Source: Chloroflexota bacterium
GTDB lineage: Bacteria > Chloroflexota > Dehalococcoidia > Lucifugimonadales > Australimonadaceae
Length of the DNA stretch: 37,307 nucleotides
Direction of reading: 5' to 3'
Assembly: GCA_009838965.1 (NCBI GenBank)
Contig: VXQP01000106.1
Coordinates: 1 to 37,307 of the forward strand
Part shown: positions 18,804-26,665 of the stretch, piece by piece
Numbering within the stretch: the stretch's first letter is position 1
Layout of the letters: each line of letters starts with the position of its first letter
Translations under genes and position numbers: made by a program
The notes under the pieces: generated by a model
What the model was told of the DNA's origin: nothing
Database searches by the model: none
Seen by the model: the letters and a program-made list of their open reading frames with translations, nothing else

Positions 18804-20227
18804 TGAATAGCCTAACGCACATATTTGGGTCAAGTGCTGAAGGCCTTTCCCCACAAGCTGCGGCCCGGGCATCCAACAAGAACTTCGTCCGGAGTGAAGG
18901 CCAGCTAGCAGTATACGATCCCTCGCGGGATCCTACCGGTCATGTACTCACTGCATGGGAGGCGTTCACGGCGTACGGACTTGGTGTCCTTGAGGAAGCA
19001 GCCGACTATGGTTCTGCGATCTTGAGGCGCACTCAGGAGTCCCCTGGTACCGTCCTGAAGCGTCGGAGGGAAGCCCTTGACTTGTCCGCACAATCCGTTG
19101 CCAGAGCAGCGAAGATAGCACTAGCAGACCTCAAGTCTGCGGAATCCGGTGAATCAGCAGTCTCTCTCTCAACCTTGGAGCGCGTCGCGTTCGTGCTAGG
19201 ATTAGATGAGCGATTGCTTGCCTACAATGTGCACTCTGGCGGAGACGACAAACTAGCCTACCGCCTCAAGATGCTAATCGGGCAAGGCGACAATTCTCCA
19301 CGACTTGTTTCAGCCGGAACGGCTCTTCTTTTTGCCGAGGCGGCTTCAATTGCACGTGTGCAATTGAGACTACAGGACTGGCTTACAATCCCAATGGAAA
19401 AGGATTACTTTGAAATACACAAGAACTACGGATCGCCCAGCAATCCTGCTTGGAGCATCGGATACCGACTAGCGGAAGATTGCAGGAGGGCCTTGGGTCT
19501 CGGGGAGTCGCCTGTACCTTCTATGAGAGAATTAGTTGAGAAGCGGCTGGGCATCCCAGTGATCCAAGCCCGACTCCGCCAAGAGATTGCGGGCGCGACC
19601 GTGAGCACCAAGAACATTGACGGCGAACAAGTTCGGGGAGTGATTCTAAATACCGTAGGAGCCAACAAGAACGTCTGGGTACGACGAGCAACCTTGGCTC
19701 ACGAACTTGGGCATCTCCTCTATGACGCTGAAGAAAGCCTTGAAAGCGTCCGAGTTGACTCGTACGTCGACAGCCAGAAGGACCCTCAAAGGCAGGGGGT
19801 GGATTTTGTGGAGCAGCGTGCCAACGCTTTCGCCATAGCATTCCTAGCTCCAAATGACATGGTGCGGGACATGACACCCTCCCCGATTTCGGAGGAGTCC
19901 GTGTACCATGTCATGCGTACCTTCGGCATCAGTCAAACGGCGGCACGCTATCATGTTGCCAATTCCCACTACAAACAAGACAGTGTCCCCTTCTTATCGT
20001 TCAACTTGGAACCAACAGATGAACAAAAAGCCGCAGAAGACTTCGCTCTGGACTACTTCCCAATACTGTCCACACCGGATCAGCGCAGAGGTAGGATTTC
20101 GAGTCTAGTAGCAGTCTGTTATGAGCAAGGTCTTCTCTCTGAAGAGACCGCCTCTTTGTACCTTAGGTGCACACCGGACGAATTCGTAAGCAACCTAGCG
20201 CCTCTCCGGGAACTCCATAACATTTAG
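18803..20227 (+). CDS. XRE-type HTH protein with ImmA/IrrE metallopeptidase domain
   Basis: 474-aa regulator-protease. Residues 83-140 form a Cro/C1-type helix-turn-helix (TVLKRRREALDLSAQSVARA...LERVAFVLGLDERLL). Residues about 235-360 form an ImmA/IrrE zinc peptidase with HELGH at 300-304 and the third ligand Glu near 337 (VEQRANAFAIAFLAP). The C-terminal 110 residues are helical and of unknown role. Proteins of this design cleave or sense repressors in mobile elements, stress responses and toxin-antitoxin-like systems. The 82-residue N-terminal extension is unusual. It is coupled to the unknown gene upstream and flanked by transposase debris, so transfer is likely. Confidence 0.85.
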   Translation: MNSLTHIFGSSAEGLSPQAAARASNKNFVRSEGQLAVYDPSRDPTGHVLTAWEAFTAYGLGVLEEAADYGSAILRRTQESPGTVLKRRREALDLSAQSVARAAKIALADLKSAESGESAVSLSTLERVAFVLGLDERLLAYNVHSGGDDKLAYRLKMLIGQGDNSPRLVSAGTALLFAEAASIARVQLRLQDWLTIPMEKDYFEIHKNYGSPSNPAWSIGYRLAEDCRRALGLGESPVPSMRELVEKRLGIPVIQARLRQEIAGATVSTKNIDGEQVRGVILNTVGANKNVWVRRATLAHELGHLLYDAEESLESVRVDSYVDSQKDPQRQGVDFVEQRANAFAIAFLAPNDMVRDMTPSPISEESVYHVMRTFGISQTAARYHVANSHYKQDSVPFLSFNLEPTDEQKAAEDFALDYFPILSTPDQRRGRISSLVAVCYEQGLLSEETASLYLRCTPDEFVSNLAPLRELHNI

Positions 20228-20509
20228 ACCGCGCCCAGTTCCACAACAGCAGCACGATATAGAATGCTCTGCGTAAGCTGCGCCATTGAGTATCTGACCT
20301 CCAGCTTGTTGATGGGGTTCCTCGACTTGGCAATTGTTCTAAGCCCTCCATGAGATCCATAAGAGCTTAGCCGACCCTGCATGAGAGAATGTGTCAAACA
20401 GTCAAACGCCAAGAACTATAGGCCAGTAAAGTGAGGAATCGCCAAGGTCTTTAGGCCACCTGGGCACCGAACCGGAGAGCATGGCCGCACTTCACAGCGG
20501 GGATCGGCG
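20228..20509. other. Intergenic, no gene recognised
   Basis: Nothing is supported on either strand beyond short open frames without Shine-Dalgarno sites. The right end (from about 20470) is GC-rich and leads into the IS21 transposase remnant, so the insertion boundary probably lies near 20440-20500. No terminal repeat was found. Confidence 0.4.
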
Positions 20510-21671
20510 GTGGCTGGGGTGTCCAGAGTGGACATAGCAGAGGTTATCCGGCGGTGGCAGTGGGGGAACAGCCAGCGGTGTCCTAGCGTCGGGCACCGGG
20601 CTGTCCCGGGAGACGGTTCGCAAGTATGTGCGCGGCCCTGGAGGCTGGGATACGGGAGAGCGGTTCGGCCCCCACGGAGGAGCAACTCAGCCGTCTGGCG
20701 GCGATGGGGCGTTCGAGTCCGCGGAAGGCGGCGCGACCGGTCGACGGTCAGCCGGCTCCCTGGGCTGACCAGATATACCAGTGGCTCACGGTCAAGCGTC
20801 TGCAACTGACCCGCATCCTCGAGTTGCTGGAGGAACAGGGCTGCCGGGTCTCCTACACGACACTGAGGCGCTTCATTCAACGGCGCAACTGGCGGCGGCG
20901 CAGTCGCGCGACCGTTCGCATGGAATCCAGCGCGCCGGGAGAGGTGGCGGAACTGGACTTCGGACGGCTGGGACGGCTAGTCGATCCGGATACCGGTCGC
21001 AACCGGACGGTGTGGGCGCTGATCGTGGTGCTGTCCCACTCCCGGCACAGCTTCGTCTGGCCGACCTACGGCCAGAAGCTGGAGGATGTGATCGCGGGGC
21101 TGGAAGCGGCGTGGGCGTTCTCGACGGTGTTCCCCGCTACCTGGTCATCGACAACTTCCCCGCCGCGGTAGCGGGCGCCGATGCGCTGAACCCCCGGCTC
21201 ACGCGCGGTTTCCTGGAGTATGCCCAGCACCGAGGCTTCATCTGCGACCCGGCGCGGGTGCGCCATCCCAAGAACAAGCCCCGTGTGGAGCGTGGGATCC
21301 AATACGTGCGGGAGCGCTTCTTCAAGGGCGGCTGCTTCAGGGATCTGGCCCACCTGCGGGATGAGGCTGCGCGCTGGTGTCGCGACGTCGCCGGGCATCG
21401 GGTGCATGGCACCACCCGGCGGCAGCCGCTGGCGGTCTTCAAGGCGGAGGAGCGCGATGCCCTGCTCGCCTGGGACGGCGTCCCCTACGAGCTCACCGAT
21501 TGGCGCATCGCCAAGGTGCATCCCGACCACCACGTCTTCTGCCAGTACGCCCTCTATTCGGTGCCGGCGGCCCTCTGCCCGCCGGGACAGCAGGTGGAGA
21601 TCGGGCTGGGCGCCAAGCTGGTGCGCATCTATTACCGGGGCAGGTTGATCAAAGTCCATCCCCGGCAGCCT
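20510..21671 (+). pseudogene. istA: IS21 family transposase (istA), multiply frameshifted
   Basis: Three reading frames together encode an IstA-type DDE transposase. The N-terminal HTH reads DIAEVIRRWQWGNSQR in one frame and VLASGTGLSRETVRKYVR in the next. The core reads ELDFGRLGRLVDP (first Asp) and LIVVLSHSRHSFVWPTYGQ, then after a further shift VPRYLVIDNFPAAV (second Asp) and NKPRVERGIQYVRERFF (Glu). Frames break near 20577, 20638 and 21120; the last looks like loss of one C. The C-terminus after KVHPRQP is replaced by other sequence. No istB is present, so the element is dead. Confidence 0.85.
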
Positions 21672-21753
21672 TGCGGCCTGGATGCGCAAGCTGCTCATCA
21701 TCCTCAACGCCATGCTCAAGCACCGTACCCCATGGCGTGATTCTGGCTCCTAA
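21667..21753 (+). pseudogene. IS110-like transposase C-terminal fragment
   Basis: In a frame different from istA the sequence reads AAWMRKLLIILNAMLKHRTP and stops at TAA 21751-21753. This matches the conserved C-terminal tail of IS110/IS116/IS902 transposases (MRKLL.ILNAML...PW). The fragment abuts the truncated istA within a few bases, so one element apparently inserted into or recombined with the other. Confidence 0.6.
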
Positions 21754-21965
21754 GGCAGTCACTAATCCCTCTTGATTTCCAAGACAGTTGCTATCGGAGG
21801 CAGCACCCCTTGCGGACGCCCGCGCTCGGGGCGTACGATTCTGCAACCGCAACTCGTCAGCATCGTGGAACACGGGCGCCTGCCCCACGCCGACGCCGGT
21901 CCCAGACCCAGTCCCCGCGCTCCTAGCCTAACCCCATCCCTCTGCACGGCGCATATACTCGTGGC

Positions 21966-22104
21966 TAGTGTCCTGTATCTGAAGTACGTTGGCCACAGCG
22001 GGCACGCTGCCCGGGATTTGGTCAGCGGTTTTGGCCCAACCGAAGGGTAGGAGGACTCCCGAATGCCGGTAGCAATGACGACTAACTACGATTACAGGAC
22101 ACTA
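21966..22104. mobile_element. 139-bp MITE-like element with 12-bp terminal inverted repeats
   Basis: TAGTGTCCTGTA (21966-21977) is perfectly inverted as TACAGGACACTA (22093-22104), with partial similarity continuing inward. The ends begin and end in TA, as expected for IS630/Tc1-type TA insertions. The interior is too short for a transposase; only a 16-codon frame near the right end (MPVAMTTNYDYRTLDC) is present. It would be a non-autonomous relic. Confidence 0.6.
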
Positions 22105-22162
22105 GATTGTTAGTTCGGTCGTTCAGAGCTGTAAGCGCCGGGTGGTGCTAAGGAGTATTGGT

Positions 22163-22675
22163 GTGGTTTCCTTATTCAAGGCACTCTTGGTTCCATTGCG
22201 CGATCGCAATGTGGTGCGGATGGGGGTCTGGCTGCTGTTCTTAGCTCCATTCGTCTTATACTATGCTTTCGGATCAGGCATGTTGCTAGACCGCCCACAA
22301 GCCCTTGACTTGGGGATCGTGACGGCTGCGGCGATGCTCGGTGGGCTCACGCTGAATGCAGGGCTGACTCTAGAAGGCCAGAAGAGGAAAGAGGTCGTTC
22401 AGGTCGCAAAGACGTTCATCTGGGTTGTAATCCTGATGAGCTTCTTCCTACCCGCCCTGCACTTAGTTGAGTTATTGGGTGGTATCGACCTCCACTCGTT
22501 TGAGCCAGATACCTTCCAGGCTTGGATGCGTGGGGTCTTCTTTTATGTCGGTGCATTTGCGTTCTACGTGAGTATCAGCTTATTCATCTGCGCTCTGGTC
22601 AATCTGGCGTACGCGATGTCTGGGATCGAGAACGCAAGAGATATACGCAAGGGAAGTCGTGAGGGCGAAGTCTGA
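22163..22675 (+). CDS. Membrane protein of unknown function, four predicted helices
   Basis: 170 aa, family not recognised. Hydrophobic segments lie near residues 23-41 (VWLLFLAPFVLYYAFG), 50-70 (ALDLGIVTAAAMLGGLTLNAGLTL), 82-104 (FIWVVILMSFFLPALHLV) and 125-150 (GVFFYVGAFAFYVSISLFICALVNL). The C-terminus is charged (ENARDIRKGSREGEV). GTG 22163 is chosen because AAGGAG lies 7 nt upstream (22150-22155); the longer GTG 22142 has no such site. It follows the MITE-like element directly. Confidence 0.6.
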   Translation: MVSLFKALLVPLRDRNVVRMGVWLLFLAPFVLYYAFGSGMLLDRPQALDLGIVTAAAMLGGLTLNAGLTLEGQKRKEVVQVAKTFIWVVILMSFFLPALHLVELLGGIDLHSFEPDTFQAWMRGVFFYVGAFAFYVSISLFICALVNLAYAMSGIENARDIRKGSREGEV

Positions 22676-22969
22676 CGCAGGCTGAACCGCCGTCAAGGTC
22701 AAGGGGCTTTGATGCAGTACTTCTTGTCTGATGCATAATCCTGCCGCGCGATATGCGGCCCGGATGAGGTGCCATAGGCCTCACCGGTTAGTGCGCCCAG
22801 GATGGCATCAGGCTCGACCGTATCCCTCAGAGCGTGTCACCGCTGACCCCGCATGAGTTGCCATTCAAAGGTTACTACTGTCGAGCCTATGCCGAGGACA
22901 ACGTGGATTTCCTGTTCGAATGGAGATAGGATGGCATGGTCAACGCTACGTATGGCGTAGAGGTGCAGC
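22676..22969. other. Intergenic with a possible short C-terminal gene remnant
   Basis: From about 22833 to 22930 a short plus-strand frame reads LTPHELPFKGYYCRAYAEDN and ends FLFEWR at a TAG. It looks protein-like but has no convincing start, so it may be the tail of a lost gene or a roughly 30-residue peptide starting at GTG 22833. Nothing else is seen. Confidence 0.35.
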
Positions 22970-23404
22970 GTGCAGGGCGAACTAGTTCCGGTTGAACGGC
23001 TCGATCTGGTCTACCGACCCAACACAACCTATGTCTGCGTCTACTGCGGTGAAGATTTCGTCGGCAATGACAGTTACCGTGACATCTACCGATGCGACAG
23101 GCACCTCTTGGACAGCAGCGAGCGCCCAGTCTCTGGGGGAACCAACAACCCCGCGATGATTCGGCGCTACTACATGCATAGGAAGAAGATCCCGAAGCCC
23201 ATCCGCGAGAAGTTCCCATTGGTCGCAGACATAGTGCAGAACGCCACAGAACTGACGCGCTGCCGGTTTCCCGACACGGGGGCCCACACCCACAAATCTA
23301 TCTATCGCATCTGCATCCCTGGTGTAGCGAATCCCACCCTCTGGAACTCCGACTATCATCCCACATCCTTGATGCTGGATGCGTATGAGCATCTGGTTTC
23401 GTAA
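22970..23404 (+). CDS. Unknown small protein with Cys/His cluster
   Basis: 144 aa, family not recognised. A zinc-ribbon-like cluster C-x2-C near residues 23-26 (YVCVYCGEDF) is followed by CDRH near 42-45 (RDIYRCDRHLLD), suggesting one bound zinc. A basic middle (RRYYMHRKKIPKPIREKF) could bind nucleic acid. The GTG start has GAGG about 7 nt upstream. The next small gene begins 10 nt downstream, so the two may be cotranscribed. Confidence 0.5.
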   Translation: MQGELVPVERLDLVYRPNTTYVCVYCGEDFVGNDSYRDIYRCDRHLLDSSERPVSGGTNNPAMIRRYYMHRKKIPKPIREKFPLVADIVQNATELTRCRFPDTGAHTHKSIYRICIPGVANPTLWNSDYHPTSLMLDAYEHLVS

Positions 23405-23414
23405 GAGAATCCAC

Positions 23415-23618
23415 ATGAAAGAGTGGGGACGCCTACTTATCTTCTGCTGCGTGTCCATGGCACTGGGCATCGTCGCCGTCTTCCTCTACAGGGTGAGCGA
23501 TCCAGCCGCAGCTACACTCCTCGGCCTGTTCGCCATCGGGATGGGCTACACTCTGTGGAGACCGGCCCACAAAGCCGATGAAGACCGTAGTGCCTGCGCC
23601 TTCGCGAGGGAGGCCTAG
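23415..23618 (+). CDS. Small membrane protein, possibly truncated by an in-frame TAG
   Basis: 67 aa with two hydrophobic segments (LLIFCCVSMALGIVAVFLY and AAATLLGLFAIGMGYTLW) and a charged tail. ATG 23415 is taken as start since it follows the upstream stop by 10 nt. After TAG 23616-23618 the same frame stays open for 44 codons to TAG 23751, encoding AIPILFTLFGVIVLANGLG and a Leu-rich amphipathic end. This suggests a longer three-helix protein interrupted by a nonsense change. No start codon with Shine-Dalgarno serves the second part. Confidence 0.45.
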   Translation: MKEWGRLLIFCCVSMALGIVAVFLYRVSDPAAATLLGLFAIGMGYTLWRPAHKADEDRSACAFAREA

Positions 23619-23916
23619 AAGGCCATTCCGATCCTGTTCACCCTGTTCGGCGTAATCGTCCTAGCGAATGGCCTAGGCAGGCTGACCGGATTCGAGTTAC
23701 TGACTGCCCTAGGCGAAGCCATAGAAGATCTACTCACAGCTGGTGGCGAGTAGTCACGATGCAGGCTCGTGTCAAATGAGTCCCCTCGAACTCTCTGGTT
23801 ATGTTCCTCATGATGCGCGGGAGGGAGGTCAATTGCAGAGAGATTCCGTTAGTCGCGGACATCCTGAATAGGGCTGCGGGAATCACATACAATCTCAGAC
23901 CCCGCTCCCGCGACGC

Positions 23917-25605
23917 CTAGCCAGTGGAGCACTGCTGGAGTTCGATGAGCCTGAGCGAGTCGAGCCCGTCGTAGTCGGGACGGGTGCCCCACACACCGAG
24001 CGCCACGTCCTCGGGGTCCGGTAGCCATGCAGGGTAGTCGCCCTTCAGGTGGAACTCCCCGTTCCGAGGCGTGGACAGGATGTCGGCAATTATCTGTTCG
24101 CGGGACAGGCCCGAGTACGAGGAACCCGGAGGGGCAGGTTTCAGGTACCCCGCTATCGAGGGAACAGTGGGTCGCACCCATGCCTCAAGCGACGGCTGTA
24201 GGGCGGCCTCCTCATAGAGAAGGAACGGAAGGAAGCCGCCTCCGTATTCAACCCTGCTGCCGTCCCGAGCTCGCCCTCTGAACTCCAAGGTGCCGTCGCA
24301 GACGCGCGGTTCAACCGAGAACACGATCCAGCGGTCGCTCCATTGCTGGCCTGAGGGTGAGGGCGGGATCGGCGTGGGTACGTTCGCCGTGGGCGTTGGG
24401 AGGGCAGTGACTACGGCTGGCGTGGGTGTCGGGGTCGGGCGTGGTGTCGGCGTGGCAGTAGGGCGCGGCGTTGGGGTCGCTGCGACCGTTGGAGTAGGCG
24501 GCGTGGGCGTCGCGGTTGGACAGGGCGGAAGTGGCGTGGACGGCATAGCAGCCAGCGTCGGCGTAGGAGGCGGGACCGGAGTCGCAGTAGCGATGGGCGT
24601 CGGCGTCGCCAGGAGGCTCCTGCACTCGGCGACGGGTGCGTGAGTCCTGACGGCCTCAGCAAGCAACTCGCGCTGGAGACGCAGCCATATCGTCCACGTG
24701 ATGCCTGAGTGCTGCCCCGGGACGTTCCCGTCGCGGAGCCGGTGCGCGTCGACGAGGTACTCGGCTATCTCGAGACGCACCTCGAACGCGGCTACGAAGG
24801 CGCACGCGTCGCCCTTCAGCAGGCCTTCCAACTCGTCCAGCCCTTCCTCGAAGACCCGGAGGCTCTCTCCGAGTGCAGCATCCACCTGCCGCTCGCTCCA
24901 CCCACGCGCCCAGTCTCGCCAAGCGTCGGAGAGCGGCTGTGGTGGCCAGTCCGGCGTGGGCGTCGCTGTGGGAGCGGGCGATGGCGTCGGAGTCGGGTCT
25001 GCGCAAGGCACCGAGGCTGGCGTTGAGGTAGGGGCGGGCGACGGTGAAGGGGTGGGTGTGGGAGTTGGCGGCAGCGTCTCCACCGCTACGGGCCGGGCCG
25101 TCGGAGTGGGTGTTGCAGCAGGTTCGCTCTCCATCTCCTGCGAGGCGTACCAGGAGTAGTAGCCGACCCCGCCGAGCCCACCGATGAGGAGGAACGCCGC
25201 GATGACGAACAAACACCGACCGCGCCCGCCGGACCTCGGCCTGCCTGCAGTCCGAGCGCCGGAGCCTCCCGGCCGCGAACCGCGTTGCTCCCGCCTGTCC
25301 CTCCCGGTGTCGGCACCAGCTTGCGCGTTGCTCCGCCATACCGTCTTCGCCCCCTTGCACTCCGGACACTCCTGACCGGCACGGATATCCGCAGACCGGG
25401 CAAGGCGACTCCGCGCCTCGTTGACCTCCTTCATGCGCGCTTCAGCGTCGGGCGCCTTGTTCCGATCAGGGTGATACTGCAGCGCCTTCCGACGAAAGGC
25501 CTTGCCTATGTCCTCGGGAGACGGGTCTACGGGAAGCCCAAGCGTGTCATGGAACCTCGTAGTGACGCGCCCAACTCCCTTGCAGGTCGGGCATCGGAGG
25601 TTCAC
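23917..25605 (-). CDS. Membrane-anchored J-domain protein with Thr-Pro-rich ectodomain
   Basis: 562 aa. Residues 1-15 hold one DnaJ-type zinc motif (CPTCKGVG). Residues 17-72 form a J-domain with the HPD signature (LQYHPDRNK), which would stimulate a DnaK-type chaperone. A second CPEC motif follows at about 80. A basic Gly-rich linker leads to one membrane helix (CLFVIAAFLLIGGLGGVGYYSW, near 130-151), then long PT-repeat linkers around a helical Cys-containing domain (about 225-330) and a C-terminal domain of unknown fold (about 425-562) with Cys near its end. The J-domain should face the cytoplasm. The GTG start lacks a clear Shine-Dalgarno. The overall architecture is not one I recognise. 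Confidence 0.8.
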   Translation of the reverse strand: MNLRCPTCKGVGRVTTRFHDTLGLPVDPSPEDIGKAFRRKALQYHPDRNKAPDAEARMKEVNEARSRLARSADIRAGQECPECKGAKTVWRSNAQAGADTGRDRREQRGSRPGGSGARTAGRPRSGGRGRCLFVIAAFLLIGGLGGVGYYSWYASQEMESEPAATPTPTARPVAVETLPPTPTPTPSPSPAPTSTPASVPCADPTPTPSPAPTATPTPDWPPQPLSDAWRDWARGWSERQVDAALGESLRVFEEGLDELEGLLKGDACAFVAAFEVRLEIAEYLVDAHRLRDGNVPGQHSGITWTIWLRLQRELLAEAVRTHAPVAECRSLLATPTPIATATPVPPPTPTLAAMPSTPLPPCPTATPTPPTPTVAATPTPRPTATPTPRPTPTPTPAVVTALPTPTANVPTPIPPSPSGQQWSDRWIVFSVEPRVCDGTLEFRGRARDGSRVEYGGGFLPFLLYEEAALQPSLEAWVRPTVPSIAGYLKPAPPGSSYSGLSREQIIADILSTPRNGEFHLKGDYPAWLPDPEDVALGVWGTRPDYDGLDSLRLIELQQCSTG

Positions 25606-25647
25606 AGGCGGCGGCGCCTCGGTTCGCGCGTCAGTTCCACGTTCTCC

Positions 25648-25974
25648 CTATCTCCCCAGAACGGCCTCGCGAAGGGCGGCATTGGCGCGGGTCTGCCAGC
25701 CGGGGCCATCTGCGCGGAGGCGCGCCACCACATCCGCGTCGAGGCGGATCGTAACGCGCGTCTTCGGGTGCTCCCTGCGTGCATGGGGCGGCAGGGTCAG
25801 CTTGCCCGCGCGGTACATCGCCACCAGCTCGGGGTCGGCCTCTGCCATGGGTCGCGCGCGTGCGAAGTCCTCCTCCGCCCACTCAGGGTTCTCGGGGTCC
25901 GAGGCGATACCCATGTTGATGGCTTCGTCCTCTTCTGGTGCAGGACTGATGTGGCCAGGCTTAAGAGGCGGCAT
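25648..25974 (-). CDS. brnA: BrnA-type antitoxin
   Basis: 108-aa antitoxin of the BrnT/BrnA type II system; it binds and neutralises the BrnT ribonuclease and represses the operon. Family signature: NPEWAEEDFARARPMAE near residue 37, then the C-terminal ribbon-helix-helix VTIRLDADVVARLRADG followed by GWQTRANAALREAVLGR. ATG 25974 lies inside the 3' end of brnT, overlapping by 14 bp when the brnT frameshift is corrected. In the raw sequence the toxin frame runs directly into brnA because of that shift. The antitoxin itself looks intact. Confidence 0.85.
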   Translation of the reverse strand: MPPLKPGHISPAPEEDEAINMGIASDPENPEWAEEDFARARPMAEADPELVAMYRAGKLTLPPHARREHPKTRVTIRLDADVVARLRADGPGWQTRANAALREAVLGR

Positions 25975-26220
25975 AGCGCACCTCCTCCCTTCGATTGGCT
26001 TTGCGCAGGCTGATGACCCGGATGTCGGCCTCTCGCCGCACGTACCGAGGACGTGCATCCGGTCGCCGATGTAGCCGTATGCTCGGACTCGCGGCTCGTC
26101 GTAGCGCAGGTCAGGCACCTGCATCGCCGTCTCCATGTTGAACCCCTCCACCAGCACGAAATCCACGCCGTGCTTGCGGATGTTGACCTCACGCTTGGTT
26201 TCGTCCCATTCGAACGGCAT
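25961..26220 (-). pseudogene. brnT: BrnT-type toxin with a single-base frameshift
   Basis: The N-terminal part MPFEWDETKREVNIRKHGVD is the BrnT signature; this family are RNase toxins of the RelE-like fold. The frame continues to GDRMHVL. After a missing base near 26043-26049 another frame reads YVRREADIRVISLRKANRRE and ends VRYAAS at TAA 25963-25961, the expected BrnT C-terminus. As sequenced the toxin loses its last third and fuses to BrnA. ATG 26220 follows the -10 element by 4 nt. Confidence 0.8.
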
Positions 26221-26224
26221 CTCT

Positions 26225-26255
26225 AGTGTATGTACACCCGTTGACGCGGTCAACG
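26225..26255 (-). promoter_or_regulatory. brnTA promoter with overlapping palindromic operator
   Basis: On the minus strand -35 TTGACC (26253-26248), a 17-bp spacer and -10 TACACT (26230-26225) stand 4 nt before the brnT ATG, so the transcript would begin at or next to the start codon. A perfect palindrome of 7-bp arms (CGTTGAC at 26239-26245, GTCAACG at 26249-26255) with 3-nt spacer covers the -35. It is the natural site for BrnA autorepression. Sequence is direct; binding is inferred. Confidence 0.65.
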
Positions 26256-26494
26256 CAGGGGCAAGCGACATCCTACCCGTGCCTTGCCATGCGAGGGAAG
26301 CGGGCTCTGTCAGGAGGTGGACGGGTTCGCCATGCGAGAGAGTTTCTGTCAAGTCACATTTTCGTGTACCCCTTACATCACGGAAGGCACCGCGAAGAGA
26401 AAGCCTTGTAGCACCCCGCATCCGTGCGGGGGCTTACAGGGGAGGGGCCTGCAGCAGGTCTTTTTCCGGCGTTCGATCGTTCAGACTCTTTCGC
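26256..26494. other. Intergenic with a free-standing hairpin
   Basis: No convincing gene in this part. A stem CCCCGCA (26414-26420)/TGCGGGG (26425-26431) with TCCG loop is extended imperfectly by CCTTGTAG/CTTACAGG, making a 36-nt hairpin at 26405-26440. No T-run follows on either strand and no gene ends here, so it is not an obvious terminator. Confidence 0.4.
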
Positions 26495-26665
26495 GTGTTG
26501 TCGCTGCGACCCACTGGCTCGTGGCAGAACACACGGAGGCGAACGGAGTCGCTACGCGAAGGAAGTTCCGGCCAGGACGGTCGCCGCTGTCAACGGCGGC
26601 GCAGCCGCACCGCCCGTAACGAGGCCAAGGCCTGCTTCAACCGCCGCTGCGAGTGCAAGCCATGA
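26495..26665 (+). CDS. Possible small basic Cys-rich protein
   Basis: 56 aa if GTG 26495 is used. The C-terminal part QRRRSRTARNEAKACFNRRC then ECKP is basic with four Cys in the region, like a small zinc-binding peptide. The main support is that its TGA overlaps the ATG of the next gene as ATGA. The start is uncertain and no Shine-Dalgarno is visible. Confidence 0.25.
   Translation: MLSLRPTGSWQNTRRRTESLREGSSGQDGRRCQRRRSRTARNEAKACFNRRCECKP

Noticed and set aside
24360-25110. GGGCGTCGGCGTGGGCGT-type tandem DNA repeats as a regulatory array
   Set aside because: These are simply the codons of the Thr-Pro linkers of the minus-strand J-domain protein.
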